18,996 nt of DNA from Sediminibacterium sp. Its GTDB lineage: Bacteria > Bacteroidota > Bacteroidia > Chitinophagales > Chitinophagaceae. The position numbers were made by a program, and so were the translations under genes. Positions 7,199 through 15,787 of this stretch are shown piece by piece. Position 1 is the stretch's first letter. The number at the start of each line of letters is the position of its first letter. The DNA is taken from positions 1-18,996 of the forward strand of contig JAOASV010000039.1 of assembly GCA_030158535.1 (NCBI GenBank), written 5' to 3'. The notes beneath the pieces are model-generated. The model saw nothing but the letters and a program-made list of their open reading frames with translations. It was not told the DNA's origin and ran no database searches.

Positions 7199-10100
7199 TT
7201 AGAAAGTAAACTTAACGTTAACACCATAAGATCTTGTTGCAGGTAAGCCAAATACGTCGTTAGACTGCATACCGTTACCAGTACTCATAGCTTGTTCTGG
7301 ATCAAATGGAGCTTCTTTAAATAAGAAGAATAAGTTACGACCCACTAATGAGAAGTTAGCTTCTTTGATTAATGAATTTGCCTTATTAGATTTTAAGTTG
7401 TAACCTAAAACTAATTGACCAACTCTCACGTTTGTTCTAGAGAATAAGTATGGTTCCATGATACCATTTCTGTCACCAACTGCAGAGAAAAATACAGCAG
7501 GGTCAATAGTTGTAACTGGGTTACCGTTTTGAACAGCGTTAATTGGCATACCACCTTTGTCTCTGTAGTCAGCAGTTCTTTGACTCGCACCATACGAATC
7601 TAAGAAAGCCTCTGTTTTAGAGAAAGCAACACCACCAAATTTACCTTGTACAAGTACAGAAGCAAACCAGTTATTATAAGTGAAGTTGTTATTCCAACCT
7701 AATAAGAAGTCAGGGTTAACGTTACCTACTTTTTCTTGTAATGCACCTCTTGTTGGAGCACCAGTAGTTGGATTTAAAATGATACGGCCTGAAGCGTCTC
7801 TAGCAAATTTGTGAATCCATAAATCGTTGAAAGAACCTCCAGCTCTGATTACTGAAGCAAATCCTTCATCATTACCACCAACTTGGTAGTTAGGGTTAGA
7901 AGCGATTAACTCAACAATTTTGTTGGTATTACGAGAAACGTTTACAGATGATTTCCAAGAGAAGTTACTTGTACTTACAACTTGTGCATCTAAAGTAAAT
8001 TCAAAACCTTGGTTTTCAATTCTACCTGCGTTTACAAAGTAAGAAGTAAATCCAGATCCTGAAGGAGCTGCAAGAGATAAGAACTGATTGGTACTAACAT
8101 CTTTGTATACAGTGAAGTCTAAACCAATTTTGTTTTTAAACAATTTCATTTCTAAACCAAATTCAGTGCCCTCAATAATTTCAGGCTTTAAGTTGGTGAA
8201 AGGAACTTGTGTATTTCTTGCGATACCGCCGATACCTGTAGGGCCACCAGCAGCACTAATTCTATTCCATGGGTTAACTACGTTAAATGGAACTTCGTTA
8301 CCTGTTTGAGAATAAGAACCTCTTACTTTCATGAAAGAGATAGCTTCTGGTAAATTAACCATTTGGCTAACGATACCAGACAAACCAAATGCAGGATATA
8401 GGTAAGATTGGTTGCCAGTAAGAGCAAGGGTAGAAGCCCAGTCATTACGAGCAGATAAATCCACAAACAACATGTCTTTGTAACCTAACTGTAAATTCGC
8501 AAAAGCACCTTGTTTGATGGTGTTGTTGATAGTTTGGTTGAATACTATGTTGTAAGGAATGTTAGCGAACGTAAAGAAGTTAGGGTACATTAAAGGAATA
8601 GTACCGTTACCAACGTTCATACCATTGTTAAATGTATTTTTTTGGTAGCTCGCACCTGCTAAAGCAGATACTGAATAGTTGCCAAAAGTATTGTTGTAGG
8701 TAAAGATACCATCGGCGTATAACGATTGGTCGTTGTATTTGGTATAAGACCAAGTACCATTAGGGCTAACACTTACAGAGTTGCCACCTGCTGCCCAACG
8801 GTTATCACGTAACATGTTGTTGTAATCAATGTTTCCTCTTGTTTCAAACTTGATGTTTTTAGCAATATCGTAAGAAAGCTTCACGTTTGCAATAACACGG
8901 TGAGAAGTTTGAAGTTTAGAGTTTTGATTGATTTCCCAATAAGGGTTGTTTTGTTTTTCTTCGGTAGAGTACCAACTCATTCTGTTGATATTTCTTGCTG
9001 CATCAAAAACTTGATAATTTGTTTTGTATGCATTGAAATCTCTTTCACGCGCAAATAAATATAAACCAGTTAATGGGTTGTTGTAGTAACCAGCACCTGG
9101 ACGGTTTTTGGTTTCTTCGTAAGCAAAAATCACGTTAGAACTAACCGTTACTTTATTATTAAATAATTTAGTAGATTGGTTTAATGTGATGTTATGCTTA
9201 TTATAAGTGTTTGTTGGCATGATACCTCTAACACTCATATTTGCATAAGAGAAGAAAGCAGTTGTTTTATCATTACCACCACTCACAGAAATTGAGTTAG
9301 TAACGTTTACGCCTCTTTGAAAAAATTCATTCACGTAATTGTTTTGGTAGTAGTTAGATTTTGTTTTAGACCAGTTGTAATCTGAACCATTAACAGCACC
9401 GTAAGAAAATTGTAAATCAGGTAATTCAGATACTTGATCAACAATTGTGCTGTGGTTAAAATCTACTTGAGTTTTACCAGCCTTACCTTTTTTAGTAGTG
9501 ATAACGATTACACCGTTTGCACCTTGGCTACCGTAAAGGATAGAAGCGTTAGCGCCTCTTAAAACGTTTACGCTTTCAATGTCGGCAGGGTTGATAGAAG
9601 ATAGACCATCACCACCATCGGTACCACCGTAAGAACCAGGCTGACCGCCTTTGTTGTTTACCATTGGGATACCATCAATTACGTATAACGCTTCTGATGT
9701 TCCGATAAGTGATTTAGCACCTCTTAATACTGCTTTGGTAGAACCACCAGCACCTGAGCTACTAATTTTGATGTCAAGACCAGCCGCTTTACCACTTAAG
9801 GCGTCCATAAAGTTGAAGTTTGCAGCTTTTCTTAATTCGTCACCACTTACTTGTTGAGAAGCATAGCCTAAAGCTTTTTTCTCACGCTTGATACCAAGTG
9901 CAGTAACTACTACATCACCTAAATCAGAAGATGCAGTTGCTAAAGAAACTGAAACATTACTTTGTGAACCAGAGACTGAAACCTCTTTGGTTGCAAAGCC
10001 TAGAGATGAAACCTCTAATGTTACATTACCCGATGGTGCACTAATGCTAAATGTACCATCAGACTTAGTTGAAATTGCAGTACTGCTACCCTTGATTTTA

Positions 10101-10225
10101 ACGGTAGCCGAAGCAACTGCTTTGTTGTCTGGACCTGTTACGGTTCCAGAAACTTGTCGTGTTTGTGCGAATGTCGCTGACATCATGCACAGCACAGAAC
10201 AAAAAATTAAAAGCAAACTTTTCAT
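7199..10225 (-). CDS. SusC/RagA-like TonB-dependent outer-membrane transporter
   Basis: Outer-membrane beta-barrel importer energised by TonB, partner of the SusD-like lipoprotein downstream. The 1008 aa comprise a signal peptide (residues 1-20, cut after TFA before Gln21), a carboxypeptidase-regulatory-like domain at about 22-100 (VSGTVTGPDNKAV...LEVSSLGF), a TonB-interaction segment DVVVTALG at 104-111, a plug at about 115-250 (LYVIDGIPM, INPADIESVNVLRG, GVIVITTKKG), and then the barrel. It ends in Phe (VNVKFTF), as outer-membrane proteins do. No N-terminal STN domain is present, so signalling through an anti-sigma factor is not expected. The length is normal and there is no damage. The substrate is unknown. 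The probable 5' leader carries a perfect inverted repeat. Confidence 0.96.
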   Translation of the reverse strand: MKSLLLIFCSVLCMMSATFAQTRQVSGTVTGPDNKAVASATVKIKGSSTAISTKSDGTFSISAPSGNVTLEVSSLGFATKEVSVSGSQSNVSVSLATASSDLGDVVVTALGIKREKKALGYASQQVSGDELRKAANFNFMDALSGKAAGLDIKISSSGAGGSTKAVLRGAKSLIGTSEALYVIDGIPMVNNKGGQPGSYGGTDGGDGLSSINPADIESVNVLRGANASILYGSQGANGVIVITTKKGKAGKTQVDFNHSTIVDQVSELPDLQFSYGAVNGSDYNWSKTKSNYYQNNYVNEFFQRGVNVTNSISVSGGNDKTTAFFSYANMSVRGIMPTNTYNKHNITLNQSTKLFNNKVTVSSNVIFAYEETKNRPGAGYYNNPLTGLYLFARERDFNAYKTNYQVFDAARNINRMSWYSTEEKQNNPYWEINQNSKLQTSHRVIANVKLSYDIAKNIKFETRGNIDYNNMLRDNRWAAGGNSVSVSPNGTWSYTKYNDQSLYADGIFTYNNTFGNYSVSALAGASYQKNTFNNGMNVGNGTIPLMYPNFFTFANIPYNIVFNQTINNTIKQGAFANLQLGYKDMLFVDLSARNDWASTLALTGNQSYLYPAFGLSGIVSQMVNLPEAISFMKVRGSYSQTGNEVPFNVVNPWNRISAAGGPTGIGGIARNTQVPFTNLKPEIIEGTEFGLEMKLFKNKIGLDFTVYKDVSTNQFLSLAAPSGSGFTSYFVNAGRIENQGFEFTLDAQVVSTSNFSWKSSVNVSRNTNKIVELIASNPNYQVGGNDEGFASVIRAGGSFNDLWIHKFARDASGRIILNPTTGAPTRGALQEKVGNVNPDFLLGWNNNFTYNNWFASVLVQGKFGGVAFSKTEAFLDSYGASQRTADYRDKGGMPINAVQNGNPVTTIDPAVFFSAVGDRNGIMEPYLFSRTNVRVGQLVLGYNLKSNKANSLIKEANFSLVGRNLFFLFKEAPFDPEQAMSTGNGMQSNDVFGLPATRSYGVNVKFTF

Positions 10226-10263
10226 AAGATTTTGTTTGGTCTGTTTAATAATGAATTAATAAG

Positions 10264-10285
10264 TGAATTTGGGCAAGCAAATTCA
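10264..10285. promoter_or_regulatory. Perfect inverted repeat in the probable susC leader
   Basis: TGAATTTG, a 6-base spacer (GGCAAG) and CAAATTCA form perfect 8-base arms, ending about 39 bases before the susC start codon. This could be an operator for a dimeric regulator or a hairpin in the 5' leader of the susCD message. The sequence alone does not decide between these. Confidence 0.5.
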
Positions 10286-10315
10286 ATATAATGTTACTAA
10301 AAATTGGTAAAAATG

Positions 10316-10323
10316 CAAAATTA
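10316..10323 (-). promoter_or_regulatory. Candidate -7 element of the susCD promoter
   Basis: The minus strand reads TAATTTTG followed by CA, an exact match to the Bacteroidota -7 consensus TAnnTTTG. It lies about 90 bases before the susC ATG, giving a leader of roughly 80 bases. No TTG was found at the expected -33 distance. Confidence 0.4.
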
Positions 10324-10624
10324 TTCGGCGATTTAGAGTAGATATACACCGAAATAAGTTAAAAACGGGGCATTTGGGGATAAAATATTGTCATAATGTG
10401 CATAACGTATAACAAATAATTTACAATCAACCATTTAGTCTATTATGGCATTTTATATATCAATATTATCTTTCGATGTTAATTTGACATTGAGTTTTGT
10501 TTATGAGTAATTGTTTTTTCTGAATAATTTAATAAACATAAATGGTTCGTGTGATTATGTATAAACAACAACAAATCAACAATGCTATTCAAAGTTATAG
10601 GACTTATTAGTCTTCAATTTTAAC

Positions 10625-10632
10625 TAAATTCG
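10625..10632 (+). promoter_or_regulatory. Possible -7 element of the FAD/Fe-S dehydrogenase gene
   Basis: TAAATTCG has one mismatch to TAnnTTTG and lies 18 bases before the ATG at 10651. The same TTCG variant occurs upstream of the gene at 17266. No -33 TTG was seen, so this is tentative. Confidence 0.25.
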
Positions 10633-10650
10633 TGACTCCAATAAGCAGCA

Positions 10651-13563
10651 ATGAATAAAGCGTTACAAAGTTTAGCAGATACACTGCAGGGACAATTGTT
10701 TTTTGACAATACAATGCGCACGCTATACGCTACAGACGCTTCAAGTTACCGTGAGATGCCGCTTGCCGTGGCAATACCAAAAACAAAGACTGATATTGCT
10801 ACTTTAATTTCATTTGCTGCGGTTAACAATACCTCTCTTATTCCTCGAACGGCAGGAACATCACTTGCGGGTCAGGTGGTTGGTAATGGAATAGTGGTTG
10901 ACGTTTCTAAATATTTTACAAAAATAATAGAACTCAATAAAGAGGAAGGATGGGTAAGGGTAGAGCCTGGCGTTATTAGAGATGAACTCAATTTGTTTTT
11001 AAAACCTCATGGGTTATTTTTTGGCCCCGAAACTTCTACTGCCAACAGGGCTATGATTGGCGGTATGGTAGGTAATAATTCTTGCGGATCCAATTCTGTA
11101 ATTTATAAAAGTACACGTGAACATTTATTAGAAGTCACTGCTTTTTTAAGTGATGGATCTGAAGTTGTTTTTAATACCATTAGCAATGATGATTTTCATG
11201 CTAAATGTGAATTAACAACACTAGAAGGAACTATTTACAAATCGCTAAGATCTATGCTTAGCAATTATGATAATCAACAAGAAATTCGAAAAGAATTTCC
11301 TAAAAAATCAATTGTACGCCGCAACACTGGCTATGCCATTGATGTGCTTGTGGATGCAAGCCCTTTTACTGCGGGCGGCCCAGCATTTAACTTTTGTAAC
11401 TTAATAGCAGGCTCAGAAGGAACACTGGCTTTTATTACAGAAATTAAATTACAAGTGGTGCCAGCGCCTGCCAAAGAAACAGGACTTTTATGTGTTCACT
11501 TTAATACCATCGATGAATCGTTGCGCGCTAATTTAATTGGTCTCAAATACAATCCTAGCGCTAGTGAATTAATTGATCATTACATTTTAGAATGTACCAA
11601 AGAAAACAAAGAGCAAAGTAAAAACCGTTTTTTTGTTGAGGGTGATCCGGGTGCTATTTTGGTAATTGAATTTGTGAGAGAAACCAAAGAGGAAATTTTA
11701 GCTTTAACAAATGCAGTAGAAGCAGATATGCGCGCTGCAGGCCTTGGTTATCATTTTCCTGTTTTATTTGGTGCCGATACCAAAAAAATATGGACGCTCC
11801 GTAAAGCAGGGCTTGGACTATTAAGTAATTTACCTGGTGACGAAAAAGCAGTGCCCGTTATTGAGGACACTGCAGTGGATGTAAACGATTTACCCGCTTA
11901 TATAAGAGACTTTAATGAGTTATTAAAAAAGCATGGCTTGTACTCGGTGCATTACGCCCATGCTGGTTCTGGGGAAATACATTTAAGACCCATTATTAAT
12001 TTAAAAACAGTAGAGGGCAATCAGTTGTTTAGAACTATTGCTGAAGAAGTAGCAACACTTGTAAAAAAATACGATGGATCGTTAAGTGGTGAGCATGGTG
12101 ATGGCCGTTTGCGTGGTGAGTTTATCAAGCAAATGGTGGGTGAAAAAAATTATAAACTACTGCGCGAGGTTAAATATACTTGGGATCCAAAAGGGATATT
12201 TAACGCCAACAAAATTGTGGATACACCATCCATGAATAGTATGCTCAGATATGAGCCCGGACAAAACACACCAGCATTTGAAACCATTTTTAGATTTCAT
12301 AAACAAGATATTTTACAACACGCAGAGCAGTGCAATGGATCTGGTGATTGTAGAAAAACGCATTTGTCGGGTGGCACCATGTGTCCTTCGTATATGGCAA
12401 CCCGCGACGAAAAAGATACTACTAGAGCAAGGGCTAATATTTTACGTGAATTTTTAACGCATTCAACACAGCAAAACCGCTTTAACCATAAAGAAATTTA
12501 TGATGTCATGAGCCTTTGCTTGAGTTGCAAAGCGTGTAAAAGTGAATGTCCTTCCAATGTGGACATGGCTAAATTAAAGGCAGAGTTTTTACAACATTAT
12601 TATGACGCAAATGGTGTGCCGTTTAGATCAACACTTATTGCCAATTTTACGGCTTCTGCTAAACTGGTTTCGATCGCACCAGGCTTGTATAATTTTGTAA
12701 TGCAAAATAAATTGCTAGGTGGCATTATTAAAAGAGCGGTAGGCTTTGCGGTGGAGCGGTCTATGCCCGCAATATCAAAGCAAACGCTAATGGCATGGTA
12801 TCATAAAAACTATGTGGCACCGCAGCATTCAGTAAAGCGTGTGTATTTATTTTGTGACGAGTTTACCAATTATAACGATGCGCATATTGGCATTAAAGCT
12901 GTGCAATTATTAACTGCATTAGGTTATGATGTGGTGATACCGGTTCATGAAGAGAGTGGCCGAACTTGGTTATCGAAGGGGCTTGTTAGAAAAGCAAAAA
13001 TCATCGCCAATAAAAATATTGAATTATTAAGTGCAGTGGTTTCTGATAAGAGCCCTTTAATAGGTATTGAGCCCTCTGCTATTTTGACATTTAGAGATGA
13101 ATATCCTGATTTAGCTAGCGATCAAAATGTAGAAGCTGCAGAAAATTTAGCGCACAATAGTTTTTATATCGACGAATTTATTGCTAAAGAAATACAAGCT
13201 GGAAATATTACAAAAGAAGTGTTTACTACAAACGCTAAAACCATTGTTTTACATGGACATTGTCAGCAAAAAGCAGTTGGTTCACTCGCAGATTCTGTTA
13301 CAGCATTATCACTTCCAGCTAACTATACAGTACAAACTATACTTTCTGGCTGTTGTGGTATGGCAGGATCCTTTGGTTATGAGAAGGAACATTATGATGT
13401 TTCTATGAAAATAGGAGAGTTGGTGCTATTCCCAAGTGTTCGAAAAAATGCATCAAGCTGCTCAGTTGCAGCTCCTGGAACTAGTTGTAGGCATCAAATT
13501 AAGGATGGAACGGGTGAAAAAGCCCTTCATCCTGTAGAAATCTTACTTGAAGCCCTTTTGTAA
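10651..13563 (+). CDS. FAD- and Fe-S-dependent 2-hydroxyacid dehydrogenase, YdiJ / GlcD-GlcF fusion type
   Basis: Large flavoprotein that oxidises a D-2-hydroxyacid (D-lactate, glycolate or D-2-hydroxyglutarate are the family's substrates) and passes electrons through Fe-S clusters. In 970 aa: FAD-binding PCMH domain at about 30-270 (PRTAGTSLAGQ at 65-75, NNSCGSNS at 142-149, AGSEGTLAF at 253-261), FAD-oxidase C domain at about 275-525 (EDTAVD, YAHAGSGEIHLRP with His437, SGEHGDGR at 479-486, NANKIVD). Next comes an Fe-S part with Cys561, 567, 578 and Cys623, 626, 629, 633 (CLSCKACKSECP), then two cysteine-rich modules. The second is intact (Cys871, CCG at 901-903); the first has EESG at 767-770 where CCG is expected. 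The length fits E. coli YdiJ (about 1018 aa). It is monocistronic. The substrate is not determined. Confidence 0.93.
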   Translation: MNKALQSLADTLQGQLFFDNTMRTLYATDASSYREMPLAVAIPKTKTDIATLISFAAVNNTSLIPRTAGTSLAGQVVGNGIVVDVSKYFTKIIELNKEEGWVRVEPGVIRDELNLFLKPHGLFFGPETSTANRAMIGGMVGNNSCGSNSVIYKSTREHLLEVTAFLSDGSEVVFNTISNDDFHAKCELTTLEGTIYKSLRSMLSNYDNQQEIRKEFPKKSIVRRNTGYAIDVLVDASPFTAGGPAFNFCNLIAGSEGTLAFITEIKLQVVPAPAKETGLLCVHFNTIDESLRANLIGLKYNPSASELIDHYILECTKENKEQSKNRFFVEGDPGAILVIEFVRETKEEILALTNAVEADMRAAGLGYHFPVLFGADTKKIWTLRKAGLGLLSNLPGDEKAVPVIEDTAVDVNDLPAYIRDFNELLKKHGLYSVHYAHAGSGEIHLRPIINLKTVEGNQLFRTIAEEVATLVKKYDGSLSGEHGDGRLRGEFIKQMVGEKNYKLLREVKYTWDPKGIFNANKIVDTPSMNSMLRYEPGQNTPAFETIFRFHKQDILQHAEQCNGSGDCRKTHLSGGTMCPSYMATRDEKDTTRARANILREFLTHSTQQNRFNHKEIYDVMSLCLSCKACKSECPSNVDMAKLKAEFLQHYYDANGVPFRSTLIANFTASAKLVSIAPGLYNFVMQNKLLGGIIKRAVGFAVERSMPAISKQTLMAWYHKNYVAPQHSVKRVYLFCDEFTNYNDAHIGIKAVQLLTALGYDVVIPVHEESGRTWLSKGLVRKAKIIANKNIELLSAVVSDKSPLIGIEPSAILTFRDEYPDLASDQNVEAAENLAHNSFYIDEFIAKEIQAGNITKEVFTTNAKTIVLHGHCQQKAVGSLADSVTALSLPANYTVQTILSGCCGMAGSFGYEKEHYDVSMKIGELVLFPSVRKNASSCSVAAPGTSCRHQIKDGTGEKALHPVEILLEALL

Positions 13564-13602
13564 TTCCCCTAAATCATTGTAAATCAATATTTATCCAATT
13601 TA

Positions 13603-13634
13603 TTTGGTAGTTATTGAATTTTATATCAACTTTG
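13603..13634 (+). promoter_or_regulatory. Candidate promoter of the four-gene operon at 13663
   Basis: TTTG at 13603-13606 (-33) and CAACTTTG at 13627-13634 (-7, one mismatch to TAnnTTTG) are separated by 20 bases, a usual Bacteroidota spacing. The ATG follows 28 bases later. It is the only promoter candidate in the window with both elements. Confidence 0.5.
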
Positions 13635-13662
13635 TAATTCAAAGTACTTTTAAATATTTATT

Positions 13663-14238
13663 ATGAGTCAGGAAAAAGAACATTTACAGGCTATTCAGGA
13701 TATTAAAATAATGATGGAGCGATCTACTAAGTTTTCATCCATTAGTGGTAAAGCTGGAATAGTAGTTGGTATGCTAGCTGTTATTGTATTTGCTGGCATC
13801 AAGTGGTTTGATGTAACCACTGTTGCATCCTTGTTTGTTGTTATGGTAGGAACATTAATGATTGCATTAAGTATTGGGCTTTACTTATCCATTGCAAAAG
13901 CAAAAAAAGACGGCGCTGCTATTTTTGATACAACTGCTAAGCGTTTTTTAGTTCAGTTTTTTATACCCTTATTTGTTGGTGGAATATTGTGTTTGATTTT
14001 TGCTTGTCAAAACCAAATAGGATATATCCCGGCTATGATGCTCATATTTTACGGTTTTGCATTAGTGCATGCCAGTAAATTTTCGTTAGATACGATAAAG
14101 AATTTAGGCTATTTAGAAATTGTTGCAGGTCTTATTGCTGCTGCATTTACCCAATATGGAATGTGGTGTTGGGTAATTGGCTTTGGTGTACTCCATATCA
14201 TTTACGGCTTTATTATTTATACTAAATACGAGAAGTGA
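13663..14238 (+). CDS. Integral membrane protein of unknown function, six predicted helices
   Basis: 191-aa protein of the inner membrane. The first 28 residues are soluble and helical (EKEHLQAIQDIKIMMERS). Then come hydrophobic segments at about 30-46, 53-75, 97-115, 119-137, 149-165 and 167-185, which I count as six helices, and a short basic end. No catalytic or transport motif was recognised. It is the first gene of a tight operon: its TGA stop overlaps the GTG start of the winged-helix regulator by four bases (GTGA), so translation of the two is probably coupled. Similar helix-plus-regulator pairs occur in Bacteroidota, to my memory, without a known role. It might sense or be controlled together with the regulator; that is inference. 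Confidence 0.85.
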   Translation: MSQEKEHLQAIQDIKIMMERSTKFSSISGKAGIVVGMLAVIVFAGIKWFDVTTVASLFVVMVGTLMIALSIGLYLSIAKAKKDGAAIFDTTAKRFLVQFFIPLFVGGILCLIFACQNQIGYIPAMMLIFYGFALVHASKFSLDTIKNLGYLEIVAGLIAAAFTQYGMWCWVIGFGVLHIIYGFIIYTKYEK

Positions 14239-14534
14239 AAAATTTTATAGACACTTTAAATAAGGCTTTTGAGAGTAGGATCAGGCTTGGTATAATGTCT
14301 ATACTCATGGTTAATGATCAGGTAGATTTTACCATGCTTAAAGAACTTTTACAAATTACCGATGGAAACATCGCAAGCCATATAAGTGGACTTGAAAAAC
14401 TCGGTTATGTATCCGTTACCAAACAATTTGTTGGTAAAAAACCCAACACATCTTATGCTGTTACAAAAGCCGGTAAAGATGCATTTGCAAAACACATTCA
14501 AGCCCTCGAACAATTAATACAAACAAAAAAATAG
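14235..14534 (+). CDS. Small winged-helix DNA-binding regulator (HTH_34-like)
   Basis: 99-aa cytoplasmic transcription regulator made of one winged-helix domain. Seen: helix 1-2 with SRIRLGIMSILMVN (14-27), DFTMLKELLQITDGNIASHI with the recognition helix at about 43-57, then the wing (YVSVTKQFVGKKPNTSYAVT) and a C-terminal helix rich in Ala and Gln that may form the dimer interface. The pattern TDGN..SH...LE..GYV is typical of the family annotated as winged-helix DNA-binding domain (PF13601), related to ArsR/MarR. The start is GTG at 14235, overlapping the TGA of the preceding gene. No ATG would give a full domain. It has no cysteine for metal sensing. It lies between two membrane-protein genes and likely controls this operon; that is inference. 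Confidence 0.88.
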   Translation: MKNFIDTLNKAFESRIRLGIMSILMVNDQVDFTMLKELLQITDGNIASHISGLEKLGYVSVTKQFVGKKPNTSYAVTKAGKDAFAKHIQALEQLIQTKK

Positions 14535-14536
14535 AT

Positions 14537-15781
14537 ATGAAAAATACTATTCTTGAAAATATAAATAATCCAGAATTTTTAGAAACAACTTATCGTAAAG
14601 ATGGTGCTGCATTTAAGCAAGCATTTGCAGAAGCGTATCCAACTGTTAAAGATGAGCTATTGGCAAAAGCTTGGTATCAAAGACTTAACTACAAACAGTC
14701 GGATATAAGTTGGGGTATTAAAAATGAATGGAAAGTAATAGCCTTACTTGCAATACTTGTTGCTGTTGTTGCGCTACTACCAAATTTTATAACTGTTGAG
14801 CAAGATATTTTTTATGCTAAAAATGTTGGCTTTATTGTGTTTCCGGCACTGATGGTATATTTTGTTTGGAAGCAGAATCAACCGCTAAATAAATTGATTG
14901 CGCCTTTAGTTATTTCAGTAATATCTGCATTGTATATCAATTTGCTCCCTGCACCTTTAAAAAGTGATTCGGTAAGTCAGGCCTTTTTTCATTTGCCCTT
15001 ATTTTTATGGGTAATTTTTGGTTATGTATATATAGGGGGAGATTTTACAGCAACTGGCAAAAAAATAAACTTTTTACGTTTTAATGGTGATTTGTTAGTG
15101 CTTAGTGGGCTTATGTTAATTGCAGGCGGCTTATTTACAGCCATCACCATCAATTTATTTGAAGTGCTAAAAGTTTATATTACAACTATTTATTTCAATT
15201 ATTTTGTTGCTATTGGGTTGTCTATTGTTCCGCTATTTGCTGCTTATTTAATTGAAAATAATGGACATCTAGTGCATAAAGTATCTCCAGTTATTGCACG
15301 CATTTTTACACCGCTGGTAACTATTACTTTATTCATTTATTTAGTAACTATATTTATTACGGGGACATATCCAACAGCAAATCGAGACTACCTTTTACTC
15401 TTTAATGTGCTTTTAATTGCCGTTATGGCACTTATATTATTTTCTTTATCAGAAGTGACAAGACACACACAGCAAAAGTCCAATCAGTTCATGTTATTTG
15501 TTTTGTCAGTTTTGGCAATCATTGTAAATTGTATTGCGCTTGCTTCTATTTTGTACCGAATTAACGATTTTGGATTCACACCCAATAGATTGGCTGTTTT
15601 GGGTGGAGATATATTGATACTTGTGAATTTGTTACTCGTTTCTTTTAACTTATTTAAAGTTGTAAAGGGTAGGGTTGAAGTTGAAAAAGTAGAGTCTAGT
15701 ATTGCTCTTTTTTTACCACTTTACTTTGTTTGGACTGCGTTTGTGACCTTTGGGTTTCCAATATTGTTTCAGTATAAGTAA
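14537..15781 (+). CDS. Polytopic membrane protein, DUF4153-like
   Basis: 414-aa inner-membrane protein. An N-terminal soluble stretch of about 62 residues (KNTILENINNPEFLETTYRK...) precedes about ten hydrophobic segments spread from residue 64 to the C-terminus. The late motif YRINDFGFTPNRLAVLGG resembles the conserved segment RINEYGLTxNR of the DUF4153/DUF4173 proteins, which have no known biochemical role. I assign the family from memory of that motif, so a search should confirm it. It begins 2 bases after the stop of the winged-helix regulator and ends 6 bases before the methyltransferase start, so it is clearly co-transcribed. No enzyme motif was seen. Confidence 0.82.
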   Translation: MKNTILENINNPEFLETTYRKDGAAFKQAFAEAYPTVKDELLAKAWYQRLNYKQSDISWGIKNEWKVIALLAILVAVVALLPNFITVEQDIFYAKNVGFIVFPALMVYFVWKQNQPLNKLIAPLVISVISALYINLLPAPLKSDSVSQAFFHLPLFLWVIFGYVYIGGDFTATGKKINFLRFNGDLLVLSGLMLIAGGLFTAITINLFEVLKVYITTIYFNYFVAIGLSIVPLFAAYLIENNGHLVHKVSPVIARIFTPLVTITLFIYLVTIFITGTYPTANRDYLLLFNVLLIAVMALILFSLSEVTRHTQQKSNQFMLFVLSVLAIIVNCIALASILYRINDFGFTPNRLAVLGGDILILVNLLLVSFNLFKVVKGRVEVEKVESSIALFLPLYFVWTAFVTFGFPILFQYK

Positions 15782-15787
15782 TTTTCT

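Larger units (their letters stand above)
10226..10650. other. 425-bp divergent intergenic region between susC and the FAD/Fe-S dehydrogenase gene
   Basis: AT-rich, no open frame that looks coding and no RNA gene recognised. It contains an inverted repeat near susC (10264-10285), a good -7 candidate for susC (10316-10323), and a weaker -7 candidate for the rightward gene (10625-10632). A G-rich patch, CGGGGCATTTGGGG, lies around 10366-10379. Nothing else stood out on either strand. Confidence 0.7.

Noticed and set aside
5592..10225. Polysaccharide utilisation locus
   Set aside because: There is a SusC/SusD pair but no glycoside hydrolase, lyase, esterase or regulator on either side.
10540..10566. 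Inverted repeat ACATAA ... TTATGT upstream of the dehydrogenase gene
   Set aside because: Six-base AT-only arms with a 13-base spacer are expected by chance in this AT-rich gap.
13564..13602. Terminator of the dehydrogenase gene (TAAAT-CAAT-ATTTA)
   Set aside because: The stem is 5 AT pairs without GC content or T-run, too weak to call.
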